Shown one piece after another: positions 1-7,719 of a stretch of DNA of 28,497 nucleotides. The translations under genes were made by a program, and so were the position numbers. Positions within the stretch are counted from its first letter, which is position 1, and each line of letters starts with the position of its first letter. This DNA comes from Exercitatus varius (GTDB lineage Bacteria > Pseudomonadota > Gammaproteobacteria > Enterobacterales > Pasteurellaceae), in the NCBI RefSeq assembly GCF_029577735.1, contig NZ_JARQTO010000017.1:1-28497 (forward strand), in the 5' to 3' direction. A model generated the notes under the pieces. The model saw only the letters and a program-made list of their open reading frames with translations. It was not told where the DNA came from and made no database searches.

Positions 1-112
1 AATGAGCCGGGGTTTTTGTTTTTCAACGAAACCTGATGATTAGTATGAGATCTTACAAACGGACGAATCTATTTTTCCGTCTGATAAAAACGCATGGATT
101 TTCGACCGCACT
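1..112. other. Left edge without a gene
   Basis: No coding region is supported here. The first 25 bases (CCGGGG followed by two T-runs) look like the 3' half of a terminator belonging to a gene left of the window. A weak 5-bp inverted repeat (ACGGA/TCCGT, about 59-80) follows. The end of mazG and its USS begin at 105. Confidence 0.4.
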
Positions 113-113
113 T
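105..113 (-). repeat. USS overlapping the mazG stop
   Basis: Exact uptake signal core on the minus strand. Its last base is the first plus-strand base of the mazG stop codon complement (TAA at 113-115), so the USS starts right where mazG ends. Confidence 0.9.
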
Positions 114-907
114 TAGTTGTGCGATTCTTGCAATTTCACTTCATCCCATAACTGATCCAACTCTGCCAACGTGCAGTCCGCCGGATTCTTGCCCGCTTGC
201 CGGACTTGTTGCTCCACCGCACGGAAACGGCGTTCGAATTTGTGGTTTGCCTGACGTAACGCCTCTTCCGGCTGGGTTTTGACATGACGCGCCAGATTAA
301 CGACGGCAAACAGTAAATCGCCTATTTCCTCATTGATTTTAGGCTGTTCCAAGCGCGGTCGGTTTAACTCTTGTTTTACTTCGTCCAATTCTTCCTCCAC
401 TTTGGCAATGACGCCGTCAACATGCTTCCAGTCAAAACCGATTTTCGAACATTTTTTCTGAAGTTTTTCCGCGCGAAGTAAGGCGGGAAAAGTGTGAGGA
501 ATATTATCTAAAACGGAGGTTTCCGTCTGACGGCTTTTTTCCTGCGCTTTCATGGCGTTCCAGTGCGCCAGCGCCTCTTGTTCGTTGCCGGCGGATTGTT
601 CGCCGAATACGTGAGGATGACGGCGTATAATTTTTTCCGCCACATCGTTTACCACATCGTCAAAGGTGAATAGTTGATCTTCCGCGGCAAGCTGGCTGAG
701 AAATACCACTTGCATCAGCAAATCACCCAGTTCTTCCCGCAGATTTTCTTTGTTGTTTTGCTCGATGGCATCGATCACTTCGTAACTTTCCTCGATTAAG
801 CAGGGAATCATGGAGCGGTAATTCTGTTTGAGATCCCACGGGCAGCCGCCGTTCGGGTTGCGTAATTGAGCGATGAGCCGAACGAAATCCTGAATGTGAT
901 AAGCCAT
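113..907 (-). CDS. mazG: Nucleoside triphosphate pyrophosphohydrolase MazG
   Basis: MazG hydrolyses nucleoside triphosphates to monophosphate and pyrophosphate. In E. coli it also lowers (p)ppGpp and acts in nutritional stress. The 264-residue protein starts MAYHIQDFVRL and matches the usual length of about 263. It has two tandem MazG folds, each with the metal-binding pattern EExxE...ExxD. The first has E39, E40 and E43 followed by E59 and D62 (EELGDLL); the second has EEELDEV followed by NEEIGDLLF. The reading frame is open upstream to 1249, but I place the start at 907 because GAGGAAGG lies just before this ATG and the longer N-terminus is not family-like. It is divergent from uspA, and no second gene of its operon is inside the window. 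Confidence 0.95.
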   Translation of the reverse strand: MAYHIQDFVRLIAQLRNPNGGCPWDLKQNYRSMIPCLIEESYEVIDAIEQNNKENLREELGDLLMQVVFLSQLAAEDQLFTFDDVVNDVAEKIIRRHPHVFGEQSAGNEQEALAHWNAMKAQEKSRQTETSVLDNIPHTFPALLRAEKLQKKCSKIGFDWKHVDGVIAKVEEELDEVKQELNRPRLEQPKINEEIGDLLFAVVNLARHVKTQPEEALRQANHKFERRFRAVEQQVRQAGKNPADCTLAELDQLWDEVKLQESHN

Positions 908-933
908 AATAAAATTCCTTCCTCGTAGACAAA

Positions 934-942
934 AAGTGCGGT
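934..942 (+). repeat. USS in the mazG-uspA gap
   Basis: Exact uptake signal core followed by C and an A-rich stretch, close to the extended consensus. It lies about 27 bases upstream of the mazG start. Confidence 0.9.
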
Positions 943-1142
943 CGAAAAATCGAATGTTTTTTATGCATTGCGACGCAAAGTTAAAGCCGGATTTTCCGAT
1001 AAAAAGTTCCATGATAGGGCGATTTTTCAAAAATTCAATGTTTTTTCGGAAATGTGATCTGGCGCAAGTTTTTTCTGATATTGAGGTGCTATTATACAAC
1101 CAACAAAAGAAGTGCAACTTAGTCAGATGAAGGAGTAGGATT

Positions 1143-1568
1143 ATGTACAAACACGTATTAGTAGCCGTAGATCTTTCCGATGAAAGCGATTTCTTATTGA
1201 AAAAAGCGGCCGGCATTGCAAAACGCCATGAAGCAAAACTTTCAATCATTCACGTGGATGTCAATTTTTCTGATCTCTATACCGGTTTGATTGATGTGAA
1301 CATGTCCTCCATGCAGGATCGTATTTCCAGTGAAACCCAACAGGCTTTATTGCAACTTTCGGAACAAGCGGGCTATCCGGTTTCTGAAAAATTGAGCGGA
1401 AGCGGGGATTTAGGTCAAGTACTTTCGGACGCTATCGAACAATACGGTGTCGATTTGTTAGTAACGGGTCATCACCAGGATTTCTGGAGTAAATTGATGT
1501 CATCGACACGTCAGGTGATGAACAGTATTACTATCGATATGTTGGTTGTGCCGCTTCGTGATGAATAA
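1143..1568 (+). CDS. uspA: Universal stress protein A
   Basis: Small cytoplasmic Usp-domain protein linked to survival during growth arrest and stress; its biochemical activity in the UspA subclass is not settled. The 141 residues begin MYKHVLVAVDLSDES, the typical first strand and loop of the fold. The end has the family pattern LLVTGHHQDFWSKL followed by a short SSTRQVMN segment and a VPL strand. The UspA subclass generally lacks the ATP-binding G2xG9G(S/T) motif, and I do not see it here. A good ribosome site, AAGGAG (1129-1134), precedes the ATG. A USS-pair terminator follows, so uspA is probably monocistronic. From memory, H. influenzae also has uspA next to alaS, csrA and galU. Confidence 0.93.
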   Translation: MYKHVLVAVDLSDESDFLLKKAAGIAKRHEAKLSIIHVDVNFSDLYTGLIDVNMSSMQDRISSETQQALLQLSEQAGYPVSEKLSGSGDLGQVLSDAIEQYGVDLLVTGHHQDFWSKLMSSTRQVMNSITIDMLVVPLRDE

Positions 1569-1603
1569 AAAATTCAGACACGAAAAAAATTAACCTAAAT
1601 TTG

Positions 1604-1640
1604 ACCGCACTTTCGCAGGAAGAGCAAAAGTGCGGTTTTA
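1604..1640 (+). terminator. Terminator built from two inverted USSs after uspA
   Basis: ACCGCACTTT (1604-1613) pairs perfectly with AAAGTGCGGT (1627-1636) across a 13-base loop, followed by TTTTA. Both arms are exact USS cores, the usual Pasteurellaceae arrangement in which paired USSs double as terminators. Confidence 0.8.
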
Positions 1641-1731
1641 TTTATTCCGGGATTTGGATGAATTCCATTCAATAAATAAGAAAAATATGTCAAAATAAGC
1701 CCAGTATTTAAGGACAACCAAAGGCTTAATA

Positions 1732-4356
1732 ATGAAAACAACAGCAGAAATTCGTCAATCTTTTTTAGATTTTTTCCATAGTAAAGGGCATCGAGTTGTA
1801 GAAAGCAGTTCGTTGGTGCCGGAAAACGATCCGACGTTATTATTTACCAACGCAGGGATGAACCAGTTTAAGGATGTGTTTCTCGGCATGGACAAACGCC
1901 CGTACAACCGCGCGACTACCGCGCAACGTTGCGTACGCGCCGGCGGAAAGCACAACGATTTGGAAAACGTGGGATATACCGCGCGCCATCATACTTTCTT
2001 CGAAATGATGGGGAATTTTAGCTTTGGTGATTATTTTAAACATGATGCGATTAATTTCGCCTGGGAATTTTTAACTTCGCCAAAATGGTTAGGGTTACCG
2101 AAAGAAAAACTGTACGTCACCGTATATGAAACTGATGATGAAGCATACGACATCTGGAACAAAGAAGTCGGCGTGCCAAAAGAACATATTATCCGTATCG
2201 GCGATAACAAAGGCGCGCCGTATGCGTCCGATAATTTCTGGGCGATGGGCGATACCGGTCCGTGCGGTCCTTGTACCGAAATTTTCTACGATCACGGCGA
2301 TCATATTTGGGGCGGGCTGCCGGGGACGCCGGAAGAAGACGGCGACCGTTACATTGAAATCTGGAATATTGTGTTTATGCAGTTTAACCGTTTGGCCGAC
2401 GGCAGCATGGAAAAATTACCGAAACCGTCGGTGGACACCGGTATGGGGTTGGAACGTATGACCGCCGTATTGCAGCACGTAAATTCCAATTATGAAATCG
2501 ATATTTTCCAAACCCTGATTAAAAAAGCGGCGGAAATTGTGGGCACGACGGATTTGGATAATAAATCCTTACGCGTTATTGCCGACCATATTCGTTCATG
2601 CGCCTATTTAATTGCGGACGGCGTGATTCCGTCTAACGAAGGTCGCGGTTATGTATTGCGTCGCATCATTCGTCGCGCGGTGCGTCACGGTCATTTACTG
2701 GGCGCGAAGGAAACGTTCTTCTACAAATTGGTTCCGACGTTAATTGAGGTGATGGCGGAAGCGGGAAAACAGGTAAAAGACAAGCAGGCTAACGTAGAAA
2801 AATTATTACGTTTGGAAGAAGAACAATTTGCCCGAACCCTTGAACGCGGTTTGACATTATTGGATGCCGAATTGGCCAATGTGAAAAACGGAGTGTTGTC
2901 CGGCGAAGTGGCGTTTAAACTTTATGATACTTACGGTTTCCCGCTCGATTTAACGGCGGATGTTTGCCGCGAACGCAATATCACGGTGGACGAAGAGGGT
3001 TTTGATAAAGAAATGGAAGCGCAACGCCTGCGCGCGCAATCCGCCAGCAACTTCGGCATGGATTATAACAGTATTATCCGCGTAGACGGGGAAACCAAAT
3101 TTGAAGGTTACACCAATGTAGAAAGTCTCGCAAAAGTGACCGCACTTTTCCGGGACGGCAAAGCGGTAGACAGCATTTCCGCCGGTCAAAGCGCCGTGGT
3201 GATTCTGGAAAATACGCCGTTCTATGCGGAAATGGGCGGACAAATCGGCGATAGCGGCGTATTAAGCGCCAACGGCGTACGTTTCGACGTGAAAGATACG
3301 CAAAAATACGGTCAGGTATTCGGTCATATCGGCGAATTAACCCAAGGTACGTTATCCGTCGGTCAGATTGTGAATGCGGAAGTGGACGCCCGACGTCGTC
3401 AGCATACCAAATTAAATCACAGTGCGACCCATTTATTGCACGCCGCGTTACGTCAAGTATTGGGCGAGCATGTGGCGCAAAAAGGTTCGTTGGTTTCTGA
3501 TGTGGGGTTACGTTTCGATTTCGTTCAACCGGAAACCGTTACGCCGGCGCAAATTATGGAAATCGAACGTATAGTGAATTTCCATATCCGCGCCAATCAT
3601 CCGGTATTAACGGAAGAAATGGGCGTGGAAGAAGCAAAAGCTAAAGGCGCCATGGCGTTATTCGGCGAAAAATACGGCGAAACCGTGCGTGTTGTAACTA
3701 TGAGTCCTTTTTCTATCGAACTTTGCGGCGGTTTGCATGTGGAACGTACCGGTGAAATCGGATTATTTAAAATTGTTTCCGAAGGAGCGATCGCCGCCGG
3801 TATTCGCCGAGTTGAAGCGGTAACCGGTGAAGGCGCTATGAATTGGTTGTTTAACCAACAAGCCATTTTGGCGCAAAGTGCGGATTTGTTGAAATCGGAC
3901 GTTCCGTCTCTGCCGGAAAAAATCGCGCAGCTTCAGGATAAAGCGAAGAAAACGGAAAAAGAACTGCAGCAGCTTAAAGAAAAGGCGGCCGTGCAGGCGG
4001 GTTCCGATTTAGCGAAAAGTGCGGTCAAAATTAACGATGTTTTTGTAGTGATTCACCGGCTTGACGGCGTAGACACCAAAGCGTTGCGCGTGATGGTGGA
4101 CGATCTGAAAAATCAACTGGGTTCCGCCGTGGTTGCGTTAGGTTCCGCCGTAGAGGGTAAAGTCAATTTAATTGCGGGTGTCACGTCGGATTTAACGGCG
4201 ACGGTAAAAGCCGGTGAATTGGTGAACGTGATGGCGCAGCAAGTGGGCGGCAAAGGCGGCGGCCGTCCCGATATGGCCATGGCGGGCGGCTCGCAACCGG
4301 AAAATCTGTCCGCCGCATTAACCGCCGCTTCTGATTGGTTAAAGGAAAAGCTCTAG
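1732..4356 (+). CDS. alaS: Alanine--tRNA ligase
   Basis: Charges tRNA-Ala with alanine in the cytoplasm and edits mischarged Ser and Gly. The length is 874 residues (E. coli 876). The order is a class II catalytic domain (MKTTAEIRQSFLDFFHSKGH, then LLFTNAGMNQFKDVFLG and the motif-2 region around CVRAGGKHNDLENVG), the tRNA-recognition helices, the editing domain with its zinc ligands (HSATH, H563 and H567; C665 and H669 in CGGLH), a coiled-coil segment rich in K and E at about 735-765, and the C-terminal DHHA1 domain ending in GGKGGGRPDMAMAGG. It contains two exact USSs and one near-miss (3876-3884). It lies directly upstream of csrA, a very conserved gammaproteobacterial arrangement. Confidence 0.98.
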   Translation: MKTTAEIRQSFLDFFHSKGHRVVESSSLVPENDPTLLFTNAGMNQFKDVFLGMDKRPYNRATTAQRCVRAGGKHNDLENVGYTARHHTFFEMMGNFSFGDYFKHDAINFAWEFLTSPKWLGLPKEKLYVTVYETDDEAYDIWNKEVGVPKEHIIRIGDNKGAPYASDNFWAMGDTGPCGPCTEIFYDHGDHIWGGLPGTPEEDGDRYIEIWNIVFMQFNRLADGSMEKLPKPSVDTGMGLERMTAVLQHVNSNYEIDIFQTLIKKAAEIVGTTDLDNKSLRVIADHIRSCAYLIADGVIPSNEGRGYVLRRIIRRAVRHGHLLGAKETFFYKLVPTLIEVMAEAGKQVKDKQANVEKLLRLEEEQFARTLERGLTLLDAELANVKNGVLSGEVAFKLYDTYGFPLDLTADVCRERNITVDEEGFDKEMEAQRLRAQSASNFGMDYNSIIRVDGETKFEGYTNVESLAKVTALFRDGKAVDSISAGQSAVVILENTPFYAEMGGQIGDSGVLSANGVRFDVKDTQKYGQVFGHIGELTQGTLSVGQIVNAEVDARRRQHTKLNHSATHLLHAALRQVLGEHVAQKGSLVSDVGLRFDFVQPETVTPAQIMEIERIVNFHIRANHPVLTEEMGVEEAKAKGAMALFGEKYGETVRVVTMSPFSIELCGGLHVERTGEIGLFKIVSEGAIAAGIRRVEAVTGEGAMNWLFNQQAILAQSADLLKSDVPSLPEKIAQLQDKAKKTEKELQQLKEKAAVQAGSDLAKSAVKINDVFVVIHRLDGVDTKALRVMVDDLKNQLGSAVVALGSAVEGKVNLIAGVTSDLTATVKAGELVNVMAQQVGGKGGGRPDMAMAGGSQPENLSAALTAASDWLKEKL
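3139..3147 (-). repeat. USS inside alaS (encodes VTAL)
   Basis: Exact core read in reverse within alaS, translated as part of KVTALF in the linker region of the protein. Confidence 0.9.
4017..4025 (+). repeat. USS inside alaS (encodes SAVK)
   Basis: Exact core with the extended CAAAA tail, translated as KSAVK. It lies between the coiled coil and the DHHA1 domain, a region that tolerates change. Confidence 0.9.
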
Positions 4357-4362
4357 CTGGGA

Positions 4363-4387
4363 AAAGGCTTATCGCGGATGAGCCTTT
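4363..4387 (+). promoter_or_regulatory. Hairpin in the alaS-csrA gap
   Basis: AAAGGCTTATC (4363-4373) and GATGAGCCTTT (4377-4387) form an 11-bp stem with one U-G wobble and a 3-base loop (GCG). No T-run follows on either side, so it is not a classical intrinsic terminator. It could end or process alaS transcripts, protect an mRNA end, or shape the csrA leader. Confidence 0.5.
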
Positions 4388-4394
4388 AGACAAA

Positions 4395-4427
4395 GGGATA
4401 GTTACAGGCGACATTCATTAGGGGAGG
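4395..4427 (+). promoter_or_regulatory. Candidate CsrA binding sites in the csrA leader
   Basis: Two GGA motifs precede csrA: one in ACAAAGGGATA (GGA at 4396-4398), which resembles the CsrA consensus ACARGGAUG, and one inside the Shine-Dalgarno AGGGGAGG (GGA at 4423-4425). Their 27-base spacing is within the range a CsrA dimer can bridge. CsrA is known to repress its own translation in E. coli. That these sites do so here is inference. Confidence 0.4.
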
Positions 4428-4432
4428 TCTGT

Positions 4433-4618
4433 ATGTTGATATTAACCCGGAAAGCTGGTGAAACGGTACTTATTGGTGACGATATATCCATTACTATATT
4501 GAATATTCGGGGAAATCAAGTGAAAATCGGTATAGAAGCCCCGAAGGATGTGACGGTACATCGTGAAGAAATTTACGAGCGCATCAAGCTCGCAGCCGAA
4601 GATAATAATCATGTATAG
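4433..4618 (+). CDS. csrA: Carbon storage regulator CsrA
   Basis: Small dimeric RNA-binding protein that binds GGA motifs in mRNA leaders and controls central carbon metabolism, motility and biofilm genes after transcription. The 61-residue length is the same as in E. coli. The start MLILTRKAGETVLIGDDI is the family signature (RNA contacts L4, R6), and the second RNA-contact region GIEAPKDVTVHREEIYERI is intact with R44 in VHRE. A strong GGAGG precedes the ATG by five bases. The next gene starts 12 bases after the stop, so csrA and the phosphohexomutase are probably co-transcribed. In H. influenzae, as I recall, csrA sits between alaS and galU with no gene between csrA and galU. Confidence 0.97.
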   Translation: MLILTRKAGETVLIGDDISITILNIRGNQVKIGIEAPKDVTVHREEIYERIKLAAEDNNHV

Positions 4619-4630
4619 CTAGGAGAAATT

Positions 4631-5995
4631 ATGTCTAAATTAACGTGCTTTAAAGCTTATGATATCCGTGGTCGCTTAGGCGATGAATTGAATGCGGACA
4701 TCGTGTATCGGATTGGTCGAGCATTCGGGCAATTTCTAAAACCCAAAACCATTGTTGTCGGCGGTGACGTTCGTTTGACGAGTAAAGAACTCAAAAGCGC
4801 GGTGACAAACGGTTTGTTGGATTCCGGCGTCAATGTCATTGATTTGGGCGAAGTCGGTACGGAAGAAGTGTACTTTGCCACATCGTTTTTGCATGCTGAC
4901 GGTGGGATTGAAGTGACGGCAAGCCATAATCCGATGGATTTCAACGGATTGAAGCTGGTTCGCGAGGGTTCCCGTCCGATCAGTGCGGACACCGGTTTGG
5001 CGGATATTCAACGTTTAGCCGAAGAAAATAACTTTCCGGAAGTCACCCAACGCGGCACTTATAAACAGCAATCCGTATTAGGCGATTATGTCGAACGTTT
5101 GTTGTCCTATGTGAATCTGGATAATATTAAACCGTTGAAATTGGTGTTTAACTCCGGTAACGGGGCGGCAGGTCATGTCGTGGACGCCATTGAAGCGCAA
5201 TTTAAAGCACGCCGTATTCCGGTGGAGTTCGTTAAAGTGCATAACAACCCGGACGGTACTTTCCCGCACGGTATTCCTAACCCGATTTTGCATGATAACC
5301 GCCAAGATACCATTGATGCCGTGCTTGCCAATAAAGCGGATATGGGAATTGCGTTTGACGGTGACTTTGATCGTTGCTTCTTCTTTGATGAAACAGGTCA
5401 GTTTATCGAAGGTTATTATGTGGTCGGTTTGCTGGGACAAGCGTTCACGAAAAAATATCAGGGTGCAAAAATCATTTACGATCCGCGTTTAATCTGGAAT
5501 ACCGAAAAATTGGTGGCGGAAAACGGCGGCGTGGCGGTGATGTCCAAATCCGGTCACTCGTTCATTAAAGAAAAAATGCGTGAAGTGGATGCGGTGTACG
5601 GCGGCGAAATGTCGGCCCACCATTATTTCCGCGATTTCTATTATTGCGACAGCGGTATGATTCCTTGGTTGCTTGTGATGGAACTGGTTTGCGTGGCAGG
5701 CAAAACTTTAGGTCAGTTAGTGAACGAAAGTATTGATACTTATCCGTCACCGGGTGAAATTAACAGCAAATTAACCGACGCCAAAGCGGCGATTGCCCGA
5801 GTGCGCGCCGCTTACGAAAAAGATGCGATTTCGGTAAGCGAAATTGACGGTATCAGTATTGAATATCCGAACTGGCGTTTCAATCTGCGCAGTTCCAATA
5901 CGGAACCGGTGGTTCGTTTGAATCTTGAAACCCGCGGCGATAAAGCGTTAATGAAAGAAAAAACCGATGAAATTCTAGCGTTATTGCGCCAATAA
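4631..5995 (+). CDS. manB: Phosphomannomutase (CpsG/ManB type)
   Basis: Interconverts hexose 6-phosphate and hexose 1-phosphate, most likely mannose for GDP-mannose and surface polysaccharide. The 454 residues match E. coli CpsG (456) along the whole length. Visible hallmarks of the alpha-D-phosphohexomutase family, in order, are the phosphoserine loop TASHNP (S98), the metal loop DGDFDR (D243, D245, D247), the sugar-binding loop GGEMSAHHYF (E326) and the phosphate-binding loop SSNTEP (421-426). The loop GEMS and the C-terminal SSNTEP are typical of PMM/PGM, so glucose may also be used, and adjacent galU consumes glucose 1-phosphate. The ribosome site AGGAG (4621-4625) carries a GGA that could be a CsrA target (inference). 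The substrate cannot be proven from sequence. Confidence 0.85.
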   Translation: MSKLTCFKAYDIRGRLGDELNADIVYRIGRAFGQFLKPKTIVVGGDVRLTSKELKSAVTNGLLDSGVNVIDLGEVGTEEVYFATSFLHADGGIEVTASHNPMDFNGLKLVREGSRPISADTGLADIQRLAEENNFPEVTQRGTYKQQSVLGDYVERLLSYVNLDNIKPLKLVFNSGNGAAGHVVDAIEAQFKARRIPVEFVKVHNNPDGTFPHGIPNPILHDNRQDTIDAVLANKADMGIAFDGDFDRCFFFDETGQFIEGYYVVGLLGQAFTKKYQGAKIIYDPRLIWNTEKLVAENGGVAVMSKSGHSFIKEKMREVDAVYGGEMSAHHYFRDFYYCDSGMIPWLLVMELVCVAGKTLGQLVNESIDTYPSPGEINSKLTDAKAAIARVRAAYEKDAISVSEIDGISIEYPNWRFNLRSSNTEPVVRLNLETRGDKALMKEKTDEILALLRQ

Positions 5996-6017
5996 GTTGT
6001 AAAACTCTGTAAAATTT

Positions 6018-6052
6018 GACCGCACTTTACCGATTTATGCTAAAGTGCGGTC
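6018..6052 (+). terminator. USS-pair hairpin between manB and galU
   Basis: GACCGCACTTTA (6018-6029) pairs perfectly with TAAAGTGCGGTC (6041-6052), a 12-bp stem with an 11-base loop made of two USS cores. The T-run after it is weak (GTTTCTAT), so termination may be partial and galU could receive read-through. Confidence 0.6.
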
Positions 6053-6081
6053 GTTTCTATGTATAAATTAAAGGAAAAAAT

Positions 6082-6969
6082 ATGAAAGCGATTATTCCTG
6101 TTGCAGGTCTGGGAACACGCATGTTGCCGGCAACCAAAGCGATTCCGAAAGAAATGCTGACCTTGGTGGACAAGCCGTTGATTCAATATGTGGTCAGCGA
6201 ATGTGTCGCCGCCGGAATTAAAGAAATCGTATTGGTGACGCATTCGTCAAAGAATGCCATTGAAAACCATTTCGATACCTCTTACGAATTGGAATCCATG
6301 CTGGAAAAACGGGTTAAGCGCCAACTTTTGGACGAAGTGCGGTCGATTTGCCCGAAAGATGTGACGATTATGCACGTTCGTCAAGGGAACGCTAAAGGTT
6401 TGGGACATGCCGTATTATGCGGTCGCCCGTTAGTGGGCAACGAACCCTTTGCCGTGGTTCTGCCTGATGTATTGTTAGCGGATTTTACCGCCAATCAAAA
6501 ACGAGAAAATCTGGCGGCGATGATTAAACGTTTCGAAGAAACGGGATTCAGTCAAATTATGGTGGCGCCGGTGGATCCGAAAGATGTCAGCAGTTATGGC
6601 GTGGCGGATTGCGGCGGCGCGGAATTCGGCGGCGGTGAAAGCGCGCCGATCTCCCGTTTGGTGGAAAAACCGAGCGTAGATAAAGCGCCGTCAAATTTAG
6701 CCGTAGTCGGGCGTTATGTATTTTCAGCCGGAATTTGGGATTTATTGGCAAGAACGCCGGTGGGCGTAGGTGATGAGATTCAGTTAACCGACGCCATCGA
6801 CATGCTGATTAAACAAGAAACCGTAGAGGCGTTCCTCATGACCGGCGAATCTTTTGACTGCGGCGATAAAATCGGTTACATGGAAGCGTTCGTGGAATAC
6901 GGTCTTCAACATGAAAAATTAGGCGCTCGGTTCAGAGATTATCTGAAAAAGTTAGCCAAAACTTTATAA
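6082..6969 (+). CDS. galU: UTP--glucose-1-phosphate uridylyltransferase
   Basis: Makes UDP-glucose from UTP and glucose 1-phosphate, a precursor for lipooligosaccharide and galactose metabolism. The length is 295 residues, normal for bacterial GalU. The nucleotide-binding start is MKAIIPVAGLGTRMLPATK (G9, G11, T12, R13 and K19), followed by PKEMLTLVDKP. Downstream are the AKGLGHAVLC loop, VVLPDVLL at the metal site, the RLVEKP motif, and GDEIQLTDAI followed by the C-terminal FDCGDKIGYMEA segment. A clear AAAGGA ribosome site is present. One USS lies within the gene, and a strong terminator follows it. Confidence 0.96.
   Translation: MKAIIPVAGLGTRMLPATKAIPKEMLTLVDKPLIQYVVSECVAAGIKEIVLVTHSSKNAIENHFDTSYELESMLEKRVKRQLLDEVRSICPKDVTIMHVRQGNAKGLGHAVLCGRPLVGNEPFAVVLPDVLLADFTANQKRENLAAMIKRFEETGFSQIMVAPVDPKDVSSYGVADCGGAEFGGGESAPISRLVEKPSVDKAPSNLAVVGRYVFSAGIWDLLARTPVGVGDEIQLTDAIDMLIKQETVEAFLMTGESFDCGDKIGYMEAFVEYGLQHEKLGARFRDYLKKLAKTL
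6335..6343 (+). repeat. USS inside galU (encodes EVRS)
   Basis: Exact core read as gaa-gtg-cgg-tcg, EVRS, in a surface helix region between GalU motifs. Confidence 0.9.
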
Positions 6970-6985
6970 TACCGTACGATAATAT

Positions 6986-7021
6986 AAAACCGGGTTAGCC
7001 AACGCTTAACCCGGTTTTTTT
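6986..7021 (+). terminator. Intrinsic terminator after galU
   Basis: AAAACCGGGTTA (6986-6997) pairs with TAACCCGGTTTT (7007-7018) across a 9-base loop and runs into a T-tract to 7021. This is a textbook rho-independent terminator and separates galU from the secE cluster. Confidence 0.92.
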
Positions 7022-7224
7022 GTAAAATTTGCGCCGTTCGGTTTGAACTTAGAATCGTGGAAAAAGACGAACTTAAATTTCGTAAACCTGAGAAAAGCCT
7101 CAACAAAGCGGCGATGAGGTTTTCAGCGGATAAGCTGAAGGTTGAATCTCGCCAGAAGAAATACGGTTAATGGATACTTCATTGGTTGAAGTCTAACACC
7201 GGGAGAAGGAATTAGCAAAATTCG
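7022..7224 (+). other. Unassigned gap with a short open frame and hairpins
   Basis: I recognise no gene in this stretch. One plus-strand frame is open from 6988 to a stop at 7168-7170. From a GTG at 7057 it would give 37 codons of a very basic peptide (VEKDELKFRKPEKSLNK at the start, SRQKKYG at the end), with no ribosome site. Two neat inverted repeats are present: TTCAGC/GCTGAA (7122-7127 with 7134-7139) and ACTTCA/TGAAGT (7176-7181 with 7187-7192). It could be the tail of a decayed gene, an untranslated leader or a small structured RNA. The evidence does not decide between these. Confidence 0.25.
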
Positions 7225-7254
7225 TTATGAATTAACAAAATAAAATGCTACAAT
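7225..7254 (+). promoter_or_regulatory. Candidate secE-nusG promoter (extended -10)
   Basis: TGC-TACAAT (7246-7254) is a good extended -10 element. The best -35, TTATGA (7225-7230) at 18 bases, is poor, as is common when TGn is present. Transcription would start about 45 bases before the secE ATG. Confidence 0.5.
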
Positions 7255-7307
7255 CGCGAACCCAGTAGTTATTCCCCCAAAAAATGATAAATCACTTAGG
7301 TTGAAAT

Positions 7308-7718
7308 ATGACTTTAGTTGTTGAAAAAAAGAAAAATGAAATAGAACAGACGGCGCAAAAGTCAAAAGGCTTGAATGGCTTTTTATGGTTCCTTGTTGTT
7401 GCGCTTATTTTAGTTGCGTCGGTTGGTAATATTTATTTTGCCGGTCAGTATTCAACGCCGGTTCGTGTCGTTGCAATATTCGTTTTAATCGTGATTGCCT
7501 TAATTCTGGCGGCAATTACCAATCAGGGTAAAAAAGCGTTGGCATTTTTCAGCGAAGCCAGAACCGAACTTCGCCGGATTACTTGGCCGACGCGTCCTGA
7601 GGCAATGCAAACCACATTTATTGTTGTGGCGGTTACGGTTGTCACCTCATTGATTTTATGGGGTTTTGACAGCGTGATTGTAAGCGTATTAAATTTCTTA
7701 ACAGATTTGAGATTCTAA
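7308..7718 (+). CDS. secE: Protein translocase subunit SecE
   Basis: Essential inner-membrane clamp of the SecYEG protein-export channel. The length is 136 residues, with three membrane segments as in enteric bacteria: about residues 24-43 (FLWFLVVALILVASVGNIYF), 50-70 (VRVVAIFVLIVIALILAAI) and 103-128. The conserved core is FFSEARTELRRITWPTRPEA, the amphipathic helix and hinge that contacts SecY. The first two segments are the enteric-type extension. It overlaps no other gene and lies one base before nusG, the standard secE-nusG pair. The ribosome site before the ATG (TTAGGTTGAA) is weak. Unlike E. coli, no tRNA or tuf gene lies upstream; galU does. Confidence 0.95.
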   Translation: MTLVVEKKKNEIEQTAQKSKGLNGFLWFLVVALILVASVGNIYFAGQYSTPVRVVAIFVLIVIALILAAITNQGKKALAFFSEARTELRRITWPTRPEAMQTTFIVVAVTVVTSLILWGFDSVIVSVLNFLTDLRF

Positions 7719-7719
7719 A

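Noticed and set aside
936..1130. 64-codon plus-strand frame between mazG and uspA
   Set aside because: It begins inside a USS, has no ribosome site, uses atypical codons and covers the region where the uspA and mazG promoters must lie.
908..1249. N-terminal extension of mazG by 114 residues
   Set aside because: The extension has no MazG similarity, crosses a USS and the uspA upstream region, and a strong ribosome site sits right before the internal ATG at 907.
1604..1640. USS pairs considered as CRISPR repeats or mobile-element ends
   Set aside because: The repeats are the 9-base uptake signal in single or inverted pairs, scattered over the whole window with no regular spacing, no target duplication and no transposase.
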